From assembly GCA_934376955.1 (NCBI GenBank), contig CAKRPJ010000016.1, forward strand, positions 1 through 54,960: 54,960 bases of DNA, in the 5' to 3' direction. The stretch comes from CAKRPJ01 sp934376955 (GTDB lineage Bacteria > Bacillota > Clostridia > Lachnospirales > Lachnospiraceae). Under the pieces are notes generated by a model. That model was not told the origin of the DNA and searched no databases. It saw only the letters and a program-made list of their open reading frames with translations. The position numbers and the translations under genes were made by a program. Shown here one piece after another: positions 43,424 to 52,946 of the stretch; position 1 is the stretch's first letter, and each line of letters begins with the position of its first letter.

Positions 43424-44401
43424 ATGACAAAAAAAGAGGTTAAAACTATCGGGGTACTCACAAGCGGCGGAGATGCGCCGGGAATGAATGCAGCGATCCG
43501 TGCGGTCGTTAGGACAGCGATCCATAAAGGCCTCAAGGTCAAGGGCATCATGCGTGGTTATGCAGGACTTCTCCAGGAGGAGATCGTAGATATGGATGGC
43601 GTGAGCGTTGCCGACACCATTAACAGAGGCGGCACGATCCTTTATACCGCCCGCTGTGAAGAATTTACGACAGAAGAAGGCCAGAGGCTTGGTGCAGAGG
43701 TCTGTAAGAAGCATGGCATCGACGGTATCGTTGTGATCGGCGGAGACGGCTCCTTCCGCGGTGCGGGAAAGCTGTCGGCGCTGGGGATTAATACCATCGG
43801 CCTTCCGGGTACCATCGATCTTGATATCGCATGTACGGACTATACGATCGGCTTTGATACCGCAGTCAATACGGCTATGGAGGCGATCGATAAAGTTCGT
43901 GACACCTCGACATCCCACGAGCGTTGTAGTATAATAGAAGTAATGGGACGCCGTGCCGGGTATATCGCCCTCTGGTGCGGTATCGCCAACGGAGCCGAGG
44001 ACATCCTGCTTCCGGAGCGTTATGACGGCAACGAGCAGAACCTGATCAACCGCATTATCGAAAACAGAAAGCGCGGCAAAAAGCATCACATCATCATCAA
44101 TGCGGAGGGCATCGGCCACTCCACATCCATGGCGAGAAGAATTGAGGCGGCCACCGGCATCGAGACCCGGGCCACCATCATCGGACATATCCAGCGCGGC
44201 GGCACTCCGACCTGTAAGGACCGCGTCTATGCGTCAATTATGGGGGCAAGGGCGGCAGAGCTTCTGGCAGACGGAAAGAGCAACCGTATCGTAGCCTATA
44301 AGAACGGCCAGTTCGTTGATTTCGACATTCAGGAGGCCCTGAATATGAAAAAGGATATCCCGGAGGAGCAGTTTGAGGTCAGCAAGCTGCTGATCCGTTA
44401 A
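43424..44401 (+). CDS. pfkA: 6-phosphofructokinase, ATP-type
   Basis: The 325-residue glycolytic kinase has VLTSGGDAPGMNAAIR at the N-terminus, GGDGSFRGA (ATP-type Gly after GGD), RDTSTSHER and GHIQRGGTP. The catalytic loop reads PGTIDLDIACTD (129-139), whereas the classical enzymes have TIDND: both catalytic aspartates are kept (D132, D134) but Leu133 replaces Asn. This probably marks a clade variant rather than inactivity. GGAGG lies before the ATG, with its own promoter. The ArsR-dapF pair follows after 27 bp. Confidence 0.93.
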   Translation: MTKKEVKTIGVLTSGGDAPGMNAAIRAVVRTAIHKGLKVKGIMRGYAGLLQEEIVDMDGVSVADTINRGGTILYTARCEEFTTEEGQRLGAEVCKKHGIDGIVVIGGDGSFRGAGKLSALGINTIGLPGTIDLDIACTDYTIGFDTAVNTAMEAIDKVRDTSTSHERCSIIEVMGRRAGYIALWCGIANGAEDILLPERYDGNEQNLINRIIENRKRGKKHHIIINAEGIGHSTSMARRIEAATGIETRATIIGHIQRGGTPTCKDRVYASIMGARAAELLADGKSNRIVAYKNGQFVDFDIQEALNMKKDIPEEQFEVSKLLIR

Positions 44402-44428
44402 TTTACAAAGCGGGAAAGGAGCGGAGGA

Positions 44429-44806
44429 ATGGGAATAAGGGAAGATGAAAAGATAGCTCCCCACTGTGATTATATCCATGTCCATGAGCAGACAGTCAAA
44501 CAGGTACTGGAGGTCATGCCCACGGGAGATACGCTGGTAAATCTGGCAGAGTTCTTCCGCGTGTTCGGAGATTCCACCAGAATCCGTATCCTCTACGCGT
44601 TAAGCCAGTCGGAGCTGTGCGTCTGCGATATCGCAAGCCTTCTGGGAATGGGCCAGTCGGCAATCTCCCATCAGCTGCGTATTTTAAAGCAGATGCGGCT
44701 CGTTAAATTCCGTCGGGACGGAAAGAGCGTCCTTTATTCACTGGCAGACAGCCATATACAAACGATCCTCGCTCAGGGGATGGAACATATTGGAGAAAAG
44801 CAATGA
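44429..44806 (+). CDS. ArsR/SmtB-family metal-sensing repressor
   Basis: The 125-residue winged-helix regulator has the ELCVCD metal motif (C64, C66) in the alpha-3 helix plus N-terminal ligands H12, C13 and nearby histidines, the layout of CadC/ZiaR-type sensors (alpha3N site). D107, H109 and H120 could form the second, alpha-5 site. The recognition helix is GQSAISHQLRILKQMRLV. It should dissociate from DNA on binding Cd, Pb or Zn. No metal pump is adjacent. Instead its stop overlaps the dapF start by 4 bp, which is unusual. GGAGGA lies before the ATG. Confidence 0.88.
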   Translation: MGIREDEKIAPHCDYIHVHEQTVKQVLEVMPTGDTLVNLAEFFRVFGDSTRIRILYALSQSELCVCDIASLLGMGQSAISHQLRILKQMRLVKFRRDGKSVLYSLADSHIQTILAQGMEHIGEKQ

Positions 44807-45597
44807 AATTTACAAAAATGCAGGGAATTGGAAACGATTATGTCTATGTCAACTGTTTTGAAGAAACAGTAGAGGATCCCTCGCAGACCGCAATAAAAGT
44901 CAGCAATCGTAATTTCGGGATCGGCTCGGACGGACTTATCCTGATCTGCCCTTCCAAAGTGGCAGACTGCCGGATGGAAATGTATAATCTGGACGGCTCT
45001 CAAGGTGCTATGTGCGGAAACGGGATCCGCTGTGTCGGGAAATATGTATACGACCACGGTATCGTAGACCACACCGAGATCGATGTCGAGACAGGCGCCG
45101 GGATCAAGCATCTGAGCCTTAAGCTTAAGGATGGAAAGGTGGATACCGTAACGGTGGATATGGGAAAACCGGTGCAGACCTCAAGGCTTGAGGAAAAGAT
45201 CTGTGTATGCGGGAAGGAGTATGCCTTTACCGGGGTTTCCATGGGAAATCCCCATGCAGTCGTATTTATGGATGGCATCGACCGGCTTCCGATCGAAACG
45301 ATCGGCCCTGCTTTTGAAACCCACGAGAGATTCCCGGATCGGACGAACACGGAATTTGTGGAGATCACAGACAGAACCCATGTAAATATGCGGGTGTGGG
45401 AACGCGGCTCCGGAGAAACGCTGGCATGCGGGACCGGGGCGTGTGCAGTCGCAGTTGCCTGTGCCTTAAACGGAAAAACAGAAGACCGGGTTGACGTTAA
45501 GCTCCTCGGAGGAACGCTTTCTATTTTCTGGGACAGAGAAAAGGACACGGTCTATATGACCGGCCCGGCGGTGGAAGTGTTCCACGGTGAGATCTAA
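44803..45597 (+). CDS. dapF: Diaminopimelate epimerase
   Basis: The enzyme converts LL- to meso-diaminopimelate for lysine and peptidoglycan. The two catalytic cysteines are C71 in MCGNG and C209 in GETLACGTGACA. At 264 residues it has normal length. Translation is coupled to the ArsR gene by an ATGA overlap. The L,D-transpeptidase in this window uses peptides carrying the product. Confidence 0.95.
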   Translation: MKFTKMQGIGNDYVYVNCFEETVEDPSQTAIKVSNRNFGIGSDGLILICPSKVADCRMEMYNLDGSQGAMCGNGIRCVGKYVYDHGIVDHTEIDVETGAGIKHLSLKLKDGKVDTVTVDMGKPVQTSRLEEKICVCGKEYAFTGVSMGNPHAVVFMDGIDRLPIETIGPAFETHERFPDRTNTEFVEITDRTHVNMRVWERGSGETLACGTGACAVAVACALNGKTEDRVDVKLLGGTLSIFWDREKDTVYMTGPAVEVFHGEI

Positions 45598-45673
45598 TAC
45601 GGAAAAATCTAACCGGAATATCAGATCAGCAGACAGTATGCTGTTGTCATATAAAGGACAAAGGAGAATTATC

Positions 45674-46117
45674 ATGGATCACATTGACAGAGAAATACTT
45701 AAGATCCTTCAGCAGAACGCCAGAACTTCATTAAAGACGATCGCGGAGAAGACCTTCCTTTCTTCCCCGGCGGTTTCAGCGAGAATTGAAAAGCTGGAGA
45801 GGGATCAGATCATCACGGCGTATCAGGCACAGGTCAGCCCGATGAAACTGGGCTATCACATTATCGCATTCATTAACCTAAATGTATTGCCGGAGGACAA
45901 AAGCAAATTTTATAAATATGCAGAGTCCATACCGAACATTCTGGAGTGCAGCAGTGTGACCGGTGAATTTTCTGTCATTATGAAGGTCGCCTTCGAGAGT
46001 ACCATGCAGCTTGACACATTCTTGGGACAGCTGCAGAAATTCGGAAAAACCAGTACACAGATCGTATTCGCCACCCATGTAGGCCCGCGGGGTGTGCAGG
46101 TGCAGGACGAAAAATAG
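45674..46117 (+). CDS. Lrp/AsnC-family transcriptional regulator
   Basis: The 147-residue protein has an N-terminal helix-turn-helix (DREILKILQQNARTS through VSARIEKLERDQII) and a C-terminal RAM ligand-binding domain (about 70-140). Such proteins sense amino acids. It follows dapF by 76 bp with AGGAGAA before the ATG, so lysine or diaminopimelate metabolism is a reasonable guess for its ligand, but that is only positional. A structured region with a terminator-like end follows. Confidence 0.88.
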   Translation: MDHIDREILKILQQNARTSLKTIAEKTFLSSPAVSARIEKLERDQIITAYQAQVSPMKLGYHIIAFINLNVLPEDKSKFYKYAESIPNILECSSVTGEFSVIMKVAFESTMQLDTFLGQLQKFGKTSTQIVFATHVGPRGVQVQDEK

Positions 46118-46147
46118 AAGATATTTTAACCGAATCAAGTAAGTCAT

Positions 46148-46258
46148 CACCCACTGCTTCAATTGCGAAAAGCAATAAGCAGTGGGTGGGGACTTGCTTG
46201 TATCAGGATATGAGCAAGTAGTGAAGCGGATTGCGAATATCCGCTTGCCCTTTTTTTA
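46148..46258 (+). ncRNA. Candidate structured RNA with three hairpins and terminator (copy A)
   Basis: Three hairpins occur in a row. Stem 1 is 46148-46159 with 46177-46188 (12 bp, starting CACCCACTGC) plus an inner ATTGC/GCAAT. Stem 2 is ACTTGCT (46192-46198) with AGCAAGT (46213-46219), extended by TAT/ATA. Stem 3 is AAGCGGAT (46224-46231) with ATCCGCTT (46239-46246), followed by GCCC and seven T residues, an intrinsic terminator. It lies 30 bp after the Lrp gene, so it may be a processed 3' UTR, an independent small RNA, or simply an elaborate terminator. Related blocks recur on the other strand at 31820-31933. Confidence 0.5.
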
Positions 46259-46543
46259 TTGTAGGAAATCAGCCTGCTTAAAAACAGCGGTATGCCAGAA
46301 AAAGGTTAATAAACGTAATCATGGTGAAAAGAGATCCATACAGGAGTTTTTCCATAATGCCGGTTCCTCACTTACCTTGTACTTATATTTCGGGCCAGCC
46401 TGTGGTCAGATGATTCTACCTATTACAATAGCATGGTTAGATCGTTTTGTAAAACGAAAAGCGATATCATGGGGAAACTTCAGGCAAAAGCAAGAAGAAA
46501 ATATGCGTTTGGTACCAAATTTGTGCGTTTCGTACAAGGTGTA
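46259..46543. other. Noncoding gap before the giant surface-protein gene
   Basis: I see no domain-bearing frame here. Open frames across it lack a ribosome site and a recognisable product. A short frame at 46469-46576 would give a 35-residue basic peptide but overlaps the promoter and has no Shine-Dalgarno. Confidence 0.5.
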
Positions 46544-46572
46544 TTGAAAAAACTTCCCGGATATTATATTAT
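46544..46572 (+). promoter_or_regulatory. Promoter of the giant surface-protein gene
   Basis: TTGAAA (46544-46549), a 17-bp spacer and TATTAT (46567-46572), giving a leader of about 45 nt with AAAGGAGAGG before the ATG at 46623. Confidence 0.7.
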
Positions 46573-46622
46573 ATAGTAAAATCAGGTAACAAGGTCGAAA
46601 TGCTTATAAAGGAGAGGATTAT

Positions 46623-49600
46623 ATGGGTAAAAGAAGGTGGCATGAGAGGCTGTCGGCAGCCGTGCTGGCAGCGATACTTGCAGTCAATTACGGCGGGGCA
46701 AATATATCAGCAAGAGCAGATATGGTTTCCGCTGTCGAGGAAAGCATTCAAGCAGAGGCAAGAGGGCTGACGGCATCTCCGTCCAATGCGGAAAAAACAG
46801 AAAAAACAGAAAAGACAGAAAAAACAGAGCAGGCGAAGACAGAAAAGCAGAAAGTTTCAGAAGCTGTGATCGCAACGTCCTCTGACGCAAAAAAGCCGGA
46901 GAACACAAAGCTTCCCGAGATCAGTGCGGCAGCCAAAGAGATCGGGAGTGCAATGTATGCAGATGCTGCCGAGAATATCGTCTACACGATCAGTCATGCT
47001 ACAGACGGCTTTTCGGTTAGCGGCGGAGAACTCAATACAAATGTCACTACACTTACGGAGGCGGTAAAGCAAATCTTAGACCAGAGCAAAACAAAAAAGG
47101 TGGCCATTCACTTTAATGATATTGTTTCTTTAGAAAATGATGGCATCCAGCTTAATATTCCATGCGAGCTGACCCTGACGGGCTCCTATAAAGCGGTAGG
47201 AACATGGGGTGAGTTGTTTAAAATCAACAGCACCGGCCGCTTTACCATACACAATACCGCAAATATTACAACATCTAAAACGGCGATTACAAATAGTAAA
47301 GACGCAGAAGTGATCTTTGAGCATAATGACGGCACTCTTGAGAACAGCACCGGCGACACGTTATTTAACCTGAAGACCAATGATAAGGTATATCTAAAGG
47401 GCGGTGAGATAAACGGTAGTGTTTTTGGAAATCTGACGGGAGGATATGTAGAGATCTCCGGAGGTGTCTGGAACGGAAGCATTAGTTCCGTAAAAGAAGT
47501 CAACATAAGCGGAGGCCGATTGGAGAATCGTAAAGCCGGTGAAAATTCGATATATGCGATCCGCGGAGCCGAGAAAATATCCATAAACGGCGGCGAGATC
47601 TATGCGGAAAATACAAATACAAATACGACTGACTCCAACAGAGCAGCTTATGCCATCAGCATGGCGAATAAGACCGAACTGACCTTATCCGGCGATGTCG
47701 ATATCTCTGCTTCGTGTAACAGCGGAAAACAGGGCTCCCTATATTATAGCAGTGGCGCCTATCCTACGGTGGATGCGACCGGCTTGACCTCTATTAATTC
47801 CGGTTTTACTCTGGCGCCTTATTATGCAGCAATGACGAAAAGCTCGGCGTTGACAAACTGGATGGAGTGTTCTGCTGATAATATTGAGTCCTTGCTTAAT
47901 AATATGAGTTTAAATGTGATCTGTCCGACTCCGGAGACACAGGCTGAATGTGAAAAATATGAATTAAAAGCCGCCGGAAATTATATCCGGATTCTGGATA
48001 AAAATGCTCCGGCAAGCCAGATCGAAAGCGGCGTTATTAAAAAAGCGGATATTCAACAGTCAACGGATGAAGGTAAATATGATGTTACCGTTACGTATGC
48101 CTCTGCGGGAGAAGGGACAGAAGAAAATAAGACATACCAGTATAATATAACCTCCGGCAGCGTATCCGGTATATTAAATGATATCCTGCTTATGAATACG
48201 GGAACTGCCGGCCCTCAGATCACTATTGGCAGTACGGATTCGCCGATCAGTGAGGATATTACGATAGATACGGCGGGCTTCAGTGAGGATAATGCCGTTG
48301 TATTAGAAGGAGAGATCAAAGGAAGGGTCACGGTCACCGGAAAAGGAACATTAAAATCCAGCCTTAGCTGTTCCGGCTTTGTTGGCGCGACACCGAGTAC
48401 GATCCATATTATAGGAGGAGAAATCATCGGGGTGATTACGAATTCGCCGGTGATCCAATTGAGTGCAGCAAACCTGATCGTTGAAGGGGACAGCACAGTG
48501 ATCCGGAATGCGAATCATTCATACGGCTCTGATGAGAACCGCGATACGATCAGTGCGACAGGCGGCGTACAGATCACGATCCGGGGAGGCAGTATCGAGT
48601 CTTTTGGCGGACGTGCTTTGTATATATACAGAAAAGGAGATTCTGTCTTAGCCGACTCCTATGCTTCTCTCCTTGTCGAGGGAGGAACCATATCAGGAGC
48701 CAAATATGGTATTTACAATACCGAACATAATGAAGTCACGATTAAGGGTGGTACGATTCATGGGGATACATCCGATATCTTCCTTGCCCATAACATCACT
48801 CAAATCCCTCGTGAACCAAAAAAGTTTACCGTAGAGAATGAAAGCTCCTCAAATTCATTCCCCTTTGATAAGATGCAAATCGAAAATCTATCCAGTACGA
48901 ATGAGATCGATTTTACGAAGGCAAAGTTTAAGACTAACGATAATAATTTACGTATCGTTCTCAACAGCGGAGCGGTAGCAGGCAAGCTGTTTCGAGTATC
49001 CACAAAGGAATACAGGAGCTTTCTAAAGAAGGTTGAGCTTTCCGGCCCGGAAGCGCCGGTCTGCGTGGTCTATAATTCTGCCAAGCCCTCAGCTTCGCCG
49101 GAAACGACAGATATCTATGCGTTCCCAACGACAGAGCAGCGGACGGTTCATGTTAAATATTATAACGAGAATAAAGATGCAGAGCCGTTTTATGATGAAT
49201 ATCTTTTAAAAGAATATACGGTCAAAGATGCAGAACCGATAAGCAGCTACCTGAGTAAAACAGTGCCTACCGGGACAAACCAGAATCAGTTTTCCGTATG
49301 GCGCTATAAGGATGACATAAGAAAGGGTACAGCGGCAGATGAAAAGATTACCGTTAAGGAGCTTGTCGAGGATACACTTGCTACGGAGGCAAATGGCGCC
49401 CCGGTGGTCGAGCTTTACGCAGGATACAAGGTCTCTCTTACGGGTAACGCAGTTGCTACCGGAGACAGCTCGGTCAGCTTTGAGGCAACATCTGATGGAA
49501 CGACCCTGTATTATACAAATAATACAACATACAGCAGATACAGCGGCGAAGAATTAAGGGCGGCGGCTAAGGCCGAAGCAACAAGAGCAGATTTTCAGTC

Positions 49601-52600
49601 TTTTACCTCAGGAAATGGTAGCTTCACAATTTCCTACACGAATCTGGAGCCGGGACAATCCTATTCCTGCATTATGGTTGCCGAAAATGAAAATCTTGAT
49701 GTATCCGATGCCCTTACGCTGACGGCAACGACAAATAAACGTGTATTAAATAAACATGATTTCAGTATTGGCGAGACAAAATTTACCTATGCCGGAAATC
49801 AGGCTACACATGTAGTAAGCGTAACACCGACTTCGGAAAACAACGGAAAATTCGAGATCGATATGGTGCGTTATAAAAAGAAGGAGGGAGAAAATTATAC
49901 AGGAGACTTCCTCGGAGCACAGGCGGCAGCCGGTGTATATGGCGTATTTGTCTCTACGAAATCGGAAAAAATCGGGATCAATCGTGCGACAGATCTGCTC
50001 CTCTGCGATATGACGATCGAGAAGGCGGAATTTGATCCTTCGTGGTTTAAGACCCGCAGTCAGATAACCTATGGTCAGGATGCAGGGGATGCTTTAAAAC
50101 CGGTGATCCGGGAAGAATACAGTACAGCCGGTGCCACAGCCTTTATTACCGGCTATGGAGAGATCAGCTATAAGCTTTATGAAGATGCGGCCCTTACAAC
50201 AGAGGTTTCCCGAAACAGCAGTGGACACTATGACGTGTGCCTGAAGGAAGACGGAACCGTTGGCCAATATTATGTGGGAGTTACCTGTACGGAAGGAAAT
50301 AATGTAAAGGCACAGGAAAAACCGGCTGCGATCTTTAATAATCAGCTTACGATCGAGAAAGCAGACCACACATTTACTGATCTGACCTGTGAAAATATCT
50401 ATTACGGCGAGTCACCGTCCCCCAAGGTTCAGCTGAAAAATGCGGATGCAAACGCAGCTTATACGGAAGCGGATGCCGGGCCGGTGCGATTCACCTACAC
50501 AAAAGACAGCAGCGGAAGTGATGGTGCGGTCTGGTCTGCAGCAAATAACGTCGGAAAATGGTATGTGCGTGCCGAGATCGATGAAAGCCGGAATTTCAAC
50601 GGTGCGAAAAGTGAATGGAAGGAGTTTAACGTCAATAAGGCAGAGCTTAAAGTTTCGGTTAAGACGCTCGACTCCAAGAAGTATGACGGAACGACGGCAG
50701 CAAGCGGTACGCTTTCGCTGGAAGCCGTAAAGGGAAATCTCCTTTCTGCGGATGAAGCAGAGCTGGGAGCAAGCGGAGTTTTCACATGGACATCTCCGGC
50801 AGCAGGAACAAATACGGTGAATGTTTCCGAGATTCAACTTACCGGTACGGCAAAAGATAATTACCGCATCGTGGAGGGCGGCGACAGCCTTACCGGAATA
50901 TCCTGTCAGGATGCCCAAATTATAGCCGCAGAGCTTACCGGAGTTTCTGTAACGCAGAGAAACTCTCTTACCTACAATGGTCAGCCTCAGGTGGCGGAGG
51001 TCGCAGTCATGGCAACAGCCATTAACGGAAATGCGGTAGGCTTTGTCTATGGCCTGACAGCAGAGCAGGCGGCCGATCCGACCACAGCCTTACCTACAGT
51101 ACCGGCCTTTACCGATGCCGGAGAGCACAGGGTATATTATGTGGCATCGGCATCGGATCATGAGCCGGAAACGGGAAGCTTTATCGTAACGATCCATAAG
51201 GCCCCGCTTAATGGTGTAGCGTCAGAAAATTACACAGGAGTTTATGACGGAAGGGCTCATGGCATTTCCGTGACCTTAACGGCAACTGCCGAAGGCGGAA
51301 CCGTCTTGTACGGAGAAACAGAAGGTGAGTGTAAGCTTACTGAAAATCCGCTGTACCGGAATGCAGGTACTTATACCGTATATTATGAGGTTTCCAAGGA
51401 TAACTATATAACCCATAAGGGTCAGGCCCTTGTGACCATCGATCCGGCAGACCTTACCGTGACGGCAGATCCGAAGACGGTCGCTTACAAGGAAGCGCCG
51501 CCGGTATACAGCAGCAAGATCAGCGGCCTGGTGGGCGATGATACAGAGGAAGCTCTGGAGGGTGAGCTCACCTACCTGTGCGATTACGCAGTCGGAAAGG
51601 ATGTCGGAGAATATGAGATCCTTCCCTCGGGTCTTACGGCAAAGAACGGAAACTATAGGATCGCATATATCCCGGGAACCCTTAACGTAACTCAGGCGGC
51701 ACCGGAGCTCTCAATCGAAAATCTCTCCGCACTGGATCGTGTTTACGATGCGGCGGCACTGGAGCCGGAGGTACGTTCCGATAGTGACGGAGCACTTACG
51801 GTAACGTTTATGAAGGGAAATGAGATTATTCCAAATGCCCCGGCCGCTGTGGGAAGCTATCGGGTGATCGTAAATACAGAGGCCACGAAGAATTGTCTGG
51901 CGGGAAATAAGGAATTTTCATTTGAGATCCGAAAGGCCCCGCTTACCGTTACCGCAAAGGATCTGCGGATCTCCGTAAGTAGTGAGATCCCTGAGTATGA
52001 GGCGGTATACGAGGGCTTTGCCGGAGCCGATAACGCGGCTTCCTTAGGCGGAAACCTTCAGTTCACCTGTTCCTATACGAAGGAGAGCGCAGTCGGTACT
52101 TATGAGATCATGCCTTATGGTCTTACATCCGAAAACTATGAGATCCGTTTTGCCGGAGGAACGCTGACGGTTGAAAGAAAGAGCGGAGGCGGAAGCAGCA
52201 GTGGAGGCGGAAGCAGCAGCTCTGACGACAGGGATGAGAGAGAGGAAAGACAGGATAACCAGAAAGCAGAATCGGATACCATGACCGAGGCCGGAAGCTG
52301 GAAACGGAATGAAAAGGGCTGGTGGTATGAGTTTAAGGATACCTCCTACCCGATGGGCGGCTGGAGCAAGGACGCAGAGGGAAATATCATCGAAACGCTG
52401 ACATGGAAGAAGCTCAAGGGCAGCTGGTGGGCCTTTGGCGCAGACGGATACCTTAAAACCGGCTGGGTAAAGGATAATGTCACAGGAAACTGGTATATGA
52501 ATGATGAAAATGCCGGAATGCTGGAGGGATGGTTCTCGGATCCTCACAGCGGCAGCTGGTATTATCTGGAGCCGGGTACCGGGGTCATGCTTATCGGCTG

Positions 52601-52748
52601 GCACTTCATCAATGGAAGCTGGTATTATCTTTCTGAGACGTCCGGAGCGATCCCGTTAGGAGCCATGTATCGTTCTGCATGGACACCGGACGGATATCTG
52701 GTGGACGAGACCGGAGCATGGAAAGAGGCTGCGGGAAGAAAGCAGTAA
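46623..52748 (+). CDS. Giant secreted surface protein with MBG/YDG and cell-wall-binding repeats
   Basis: The 2041-residue exported protein has a signal peptide to about residue 33 and a low-complexity stretch with EKT repeats. A long beta-helix-like region with short Gly/Asn repeats (about 110-800, for example YVEISGGVWNGSIS and VNISGGRLENR) follows. Next are an Ig/Fn3-like domain near 930-1040 and several YDG/MBG-type modules (about 1140-1850, with KKYDGTT and LTVTADPKTVAY). A Gly/Ser/charged linker (near 1856) leads to about six C-terminal aromatic cell-wall-binding repeats (about 1890-2035, such as GSWYYLEPGTGVM). It is probably a wall-attached adhesin or scaffold. The beta-helix body and SNAEK motif recall the FecR-domain protein at the other end of the window. 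Confidence 0.85.
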   Translation: MGKRRWHERLSAAVLAAILAVNYGGANISARADMVSAVEESIQAEARGLTASPSNAEKTEKTEKTEKTEQAKTEKQKVSEAVIATSSDAKKPENTKLPEISAAAKEIGSAMYADAAENIVYTISHATDGFSVSGGELNTNVTTLTEAVKQILDQSKTKKVAIHFNDIVSLENDGIQLNIPCELTLTGSYKAVGTWGELFKINSTGRFTIHNTANITTSKTAITNSKDAEVIFEHNDGTLENSTGDTLFNLKTNDKVYLKGGEINGSVFGNLTGGYVEISGGVWNGSISSVKEVNISGGRLENRKAGENSIYAIRGAEKISINGGEIYAENTNTNTTDSNRAAYAISMANKTELTLSGDVDISASCNSGKQGSLYYSSGAYPTVDATGLTSINSGFTLAPYYAAMTKSSALTNWMECSADNIESLLNNMSLNVICPTPETQAECEKYELKAAGNYIRILDKNAPASQIESGVIKKADIQQSTDEGKYDVTVTYASAGEGTEENKTYQYNITSGSVSGILNDILLMNTGTAGPQITIGSTDSPISEDITIDTAGFSEDNAVVLEGEIKGRVTVTGKGTLKSSLSCSGFVGATPSTIHIIGGEIIGVITNSPVIQLSAANLIVEGDSTVIRNANHSYGSDENRDTISATGGVQITIRGGSIESFGGRALYIYRKGDSVLADSYASLLVEGGTISGAKYGIYNTEHNEVTIKGGTIHGDTSDIFLAHNITQIPREPKKFTVENESSSNSFPFDKMQIENLSSTNEIDFTKAKFKTNDNNLRIVLNSGAVAGKLFRVSTKEYRSFLKKVELSGPEAPVCVVYNSAKPSASPETTDIYAFPTTEQRTVHVKYYNENKDAEPFYDEYLLKEYTVKDAEPISSYLSKTVPTGTNQNQFSVWRYKDDIRKGTAADEKITVKELVEDTLATEANGAPVVELYAGYKVSLTGNAVATGDSSVSFEATSDGTTLYYTNNTTYSRYSGEELRAAAKAEATRADFQSFTSGNGSFTISYTNLEPGQSYSCIMVAENENLDVSDALTLTATTNKRVLNKHDFSIGETKFTYAGNQATHVVSVTPTSENNGKFEIDMVRYKKKEGENYTGDFLGAQAAAGVYGVFVSTKSEKIGINRATDLLLCDMTIEKAEFDPSWFKTRSQITYGQDAGDALKPVIREEYSTAGATAFITGYGEISYKLYEDAALTTEVSRNSSGHYDVCLKEDGTVGQYYVGVTCTEGNNVKAQEKPAAIFNNQLTIEKADHTFTDLTCENIYYGESPSPKVQLKNADANAAYTEADAGPVRFTYTKDSSGSDGAVWSAANNVGKWYVRAEIDESRNFNGAKSEWKEFNVNKAELKVSVKTLDSKKYDGTTAASGTLSLEAVKGNLLSADEAELGASGVFTWTSPAAGTNTVNVSEIQLTGTAKDNYRIVEGGDSLTGISCQDAQIIAAELTGVSVTQRNSLTYNGQPQVAEVAVMATAINGNAVGFVYGLTAEQAADPTTALPTVPAFTDAGEHRVYYVASASDHEPETGSFIVTIHKAPLNGVASENYTGVYDGRAHGISVTLTATAEGGTVLYGETEGECKLTENPLYRNAGTYTVYYEVSKDNYITHKGQALVTIDPADLTVTADPKTVAYKEAPPVYSSKISGLVGDDTEEALEGELTYLCDYAVGKDVGEYEILPSGLTAKNGNYRIAYIPGTLNVTQAAPELSIENLSALDRVYDAAALEPEVRSDSDGALTVTFMKGNEIIPNAPAAVGSYRVIVNTEATKNCLAGNKEFSFEIRKAPLTVTAKDLRISVSSEIPEYEAVYEGFAGADNAASLGGNLQFTCSYTKESAVGTYEIMPYGLTSENYEIRFAGGTLTVERKSGGGSSSGGGSSSSDDRDEREERQDNQKAESDTMTEAGSWKRNEKGWWYEFKDTSYPMGGWSKDAEGNIIETLTWKKLKGSWWAFGADGYLKTGWVKDNVTGNWYMNDENAGMLEGWFSDPHSGSWYYLEPGTGVMLIGWHFINGSWYYLSETSGAIPLGAMYRSAWTPDGYLVDETGAWKEAAGRKQ
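46791..46826 (+). repeat. Four 9-bp tandem repeats encoding EKT
   Basis: In-frame units of the form GAAAAAACA (one with a single change) encode EKTEKTEKTEKT after the signal peptide of the giant surface protein. They are slippage-prone but remain in frame. Confidence 0.9.
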
Positions 52749-52777
52749 AAGAGCAGTAATAAAACAGTAAAAGAACA

Positions 52778-52824
52778 ACGTGCCGATCCATGGCCTGCTT
52801 CATACGGGCTGTGGACCGGCACGT
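52778..52824 (+). terminator. Hairpin after the giant surface-protein gene
   Basis: ACGTGCCG (52778-52785) pairs with CGGCACGT (52817-52824), with CCA/TGG and GCC/GGC inside. Only a short T stretch follows, so termination may be weak. Confidence 0.5.
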
Positions 52825-52946
52825 TTCGTAAAGCGGACAAAAAATCGCTGATCCCCTTTAGGAAAATCTCCGGGAAAGAGGCGCACAGCTGCTTTTGGCA
52901 TCATAGAATAATATCAGACGAAACCGGAAGGGGAATGTGATAGGCT

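Noticed and set aside
43406..44188. Minus-strand open frame of 260 codons opposite pfkA
   Set aside because: No homology; pfkA on the other strand is unambiguous.
46182..46547. 121-codon open frame over the structured element
   Set aside because: It begins inside hairpin 1, crosses a terminator and has no ribosome site or recognised domain.
46469..46576. 35-codon frame giving a basic, possibly amphipathic peptide
   Set aside because: No Shine-Dalgarno, and it overlaps the predicted promoter of the next gene; kept only as a curiosity.
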